From NCBI GenBank assembly GCA_937942935.1, contig CALDGT010000008.1:1-14314 (forward strand): a stretch of DNA of 14,314 nucleotides, in the 5' to 3' direction. The position numbers were made by a program, and so were the translations under genes. The notes beneath the pieces were generated by a model. The model made no database searches, was not told where the DNA came from, and saw nothing but the letters and a program-made list of their open reading frames with translations. Numbering within the stretch: position 1 is the first letter of the stretch; each line of letters starts with the position of its first letter. Below are positions 12,969 to 14,314 of the stretch, piece after piece. Origin of the DNA: an uncultured Chloroflexota bacterium. GTDB lineage: Bacteria; Chloroflexota; Anaerolineae; Aggregatilineales; Phototrophicaceae.

Positions 12969-14279
12969 ATGAACCGTTCCATAATTATGGTTATATTGGG
13001 GATTTACATATTTATTTTGGGGATACAGCCAAGTATAAGCAATGAATCAACAGATGCGGATATATTAGTTTATTCATTGAGTACTGAATTGAATCACACA
13101 CTATGGCTTTACAATCCCCAAACCCGTGAAAAAATTGAACTTGCAACTCATTCTGGATTTTCGATGAACCAAAGTGGCATTGTTGCATATTCGATACAAT
13201 CTGATGAGGGTAAAGATATTTATCTATTGGATGTCAATCATCTAAATAACTCTCATATTAACATAACCTCTGATTTGCCTATTGATGTTAATGTTGTTCG
13301 TTGGAGTCCTGATGGTCAGTATTTGACACTTTATACTGTTTGGGATGATGGTCATAGATTGCATGTTTGGGATGGTGAGGTATTCATTGATGTTAATCCT
13401 CAAACCTCCCAAGAAGTTAAAACTTCATTTCGGGGATGGAGTCCTGACAGCCGTTATTTATTATTTGAATCAGATAATGGGTCTATTCGTACCTTATATG
13501 CTTGGGATAGTGAAACTTCTACACCAATTCTATTATATGAAACACCAAGTATTGCTCAAACGGATATCCCAAATATGCCGTCTGGATATAGCTATGGCGG
13601 AATTTCAAGCCCTTATCATCTTAACTGGAATTCTGATGGGCAATATTTAGCGATTGCCTTATATCAAGCCGAAATTACAGAGATTATTTTTATTTGGAAT
13701 GGCGAAGAACTTATCAATATCACCCCTGATAATCTGCCTTTACCCAGAATTCCAGATTATTACTATACACAATGGAGTTTTGATGGGCGGTTGGCGTTTC
13801 ATCTAAGTTGGTATGAACATCGAGTTGACCATGCAAACCAGATTTACATTTGGGACGGAAATGATATATACAATTTAACTCAAAAATCACACGCATATTA
13901 TCAACTAGGTGAGTGGAATACTGATAATCAATTAGTCTATATGATGGCAAATGATTTAGGCTCTTCATCATATATTTTTATCTGGAATGGGGTCTATTTT
14001 ACCGCAATGCCCAAATTAGGATATTTTTACACTGCTGGCGCAAGATGGAATCCGGAGAATCATTTAGTATTTAGTGCATTTGATGGTCAAATTTATTCAT
14101 GGGATGGACAAGAGGCGATTAATCTTAGCCAAAACGCCCCATTAACTAATTTATCCCCTCATTGGGGTAGTGATGGAAGATGGGCATCAAAAACATTTTC
14201 ACCATCGCCAATAATTTATGTTCGGTTTTGTGACAACCACACCTTATGCGTAATTGATGGTGGACAGGATATTAGATGA
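12969..14279 (+). CDS. Exported PD40/TolB-type beta-propeller protein
   Basis: 436 residues. An N-terminal signal segment (MNRSIIMVILGIYIFILGIQ, then PSIS) indicates export; no lipobox Cys is seen. The rest is a repetitive propeller: the W-S-P-D-G type strand turn recurs at about residues 112 (WSPDGQYL), 157 (WSPDSRYL), 220 (WNSDGQYL), 269 (WSFDGRLA), 316 (WNTDNQLV), 360 (WNPENHLV) and 399 (WGSDGRWA). Between these is an alternating (Y/F/H)xWDG/WNG strand (HVWDG, YAWDS, FIWNG, YIWDG, FIWNG, YSWDG). This spacing fits about seven blades. Such domains are binding platforms; no enzyme site is visible. ATG at 12969 is chosen because GGAG lies 8 nt upstream and the signal peptide begins there. The open frame runs back to 12882, but that part overlaps the rplJ promoter and L10 leader. 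Notably A+T-rich. Function unknown. Confidence 0.85.
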   Translation: MNRSIIMVILGIYIFILGIQPSISNESTDADILVYSLSTELNHTLWLYNPQTREKIELATHSGFSMNQSGIVAYSIQSDEGKDIYLLDVNHLNNSHINITSDLPIDVNVVRWSPDGQYLTLYTVWDDGHRLHVWDGEVFIDVNPQTSQEVKTSFRGWSPDSRYLLFESDNGSIRTLYAWDSETSTPILLYETPSIAQTDIPNMPSGYSYGGISSPYHLNWNSDGQYLAIALYQAEITEIIFIWNGEELINITPDNLPLPRIPDYYYTQWSFDGRLAFHLSWYEHRVDHANQIYIWDGNDIYNLTQKSHAYYQLGEWNTDNQLVYMMANDLGSSSYIFIWNGVYFTAMPKLGYFYTAGARWNPENHLVFSAFDGQIYSWDGQEAINLSQNAPLTNLSPHWGSDGRWASKTFSPSPIIYVRFCDNHTLCVIDGGQDIR

Positions 14280-14314
14280 CTTTATAATGCTTATGTAACA
14301 TTTTGTAGATATGT

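Noticed and set aside
1..14314. CRISPR arrays, tRNA or rRNA genes, insertion sequences, integrase or att sites
   Set aside because: I looked for regular repeats, cloverleaf-like arms and transposase motifs on both strands and found none, including at the edges of the AriA/AriB-like module.

Overview
The window reads as a bacterial chromosome segment. It is most likely from an uncultured or little-studied Chloroflexota lineage of the Anaerolineae type. That assignment is an inference from gene content: an ARF-like small GTPase, a secreted PD40/TolB-type propeller, a GAF/HisKA_3 two-component pair, frequent TTG/GTG starts and an rplJL operon with a classic L10 leader. No rRNA or tRNA gene is present to confirm it. 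Genes are densely packed on both strands, and most convergent junctions carry a hairpin.

Layout. (1) 1-439: C-terminal part of an OmpR-type response regulator, then a bidirectional terminator. (2) 482-1825 (-): cytochrome P450. A 286-base A+T-rich divergent region with operator-like repeats separates it from (3) 2112-3242 (+), a soluble GAF/HisKA_3 histidine kinase of the DevS-like type. The kinase meets its probable partner, a NarL/LuxR-type response regulator (3239-3898, -), tail to tail with a four-base stop overlap. (4) 4052-4486 (+): two-CBS protein, perfect 13-bp terminator, then ssb (4540-4959, -). (5) 5120-6292 (+): group A FAD monooxygenase. (6) 6326-8294 (-): a two-gene module with an AAA/ABC-type ATPase (AriA-like) and a DUF4435/TOPRIM-like protein (AriB-like). 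Together they resemble the PARIS anti-phage system. (7) 8291-9745 (-): gatB, whose stop codon overlaps the ATPase start in an ATGA. (8) 9808-11160 (-): an ARF-like GTPase followed by an unrecognised protein, possibly a GTPase-linked conflict or signalling pair. (9) 11309-11662 (+): DUF1801 protein. (10) 11721-12908 (-): promoter, L10 leader/attenuator, rplJ, rplL and terminator. (11) 12969-14279 (+): exported beta-propeller protein.

How it fits together. The housekeeping backbone (rplJ-rplL, gatB, ssb) is interrupted by accessory cargo. The strongest candidate for an interesting system is the AriA/AriB-like pair attached to the end of gatB. It is much more A+T-rich than gatB, and its two genes overlap. 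In known PARIS, the ATPase sequesters a TOPRIM nuclease and releases it on sensing a phage anti-restriction protein; the freed nuclease cleaves host tRNA. The neighbouring GTPase plus unknown protein on the same strand is a second candidate. The GAF kinase and its regulator form a complete signalling pair beside the P450, and the OmpR-type regulator fragment belongs to a separate system running off the left edge.
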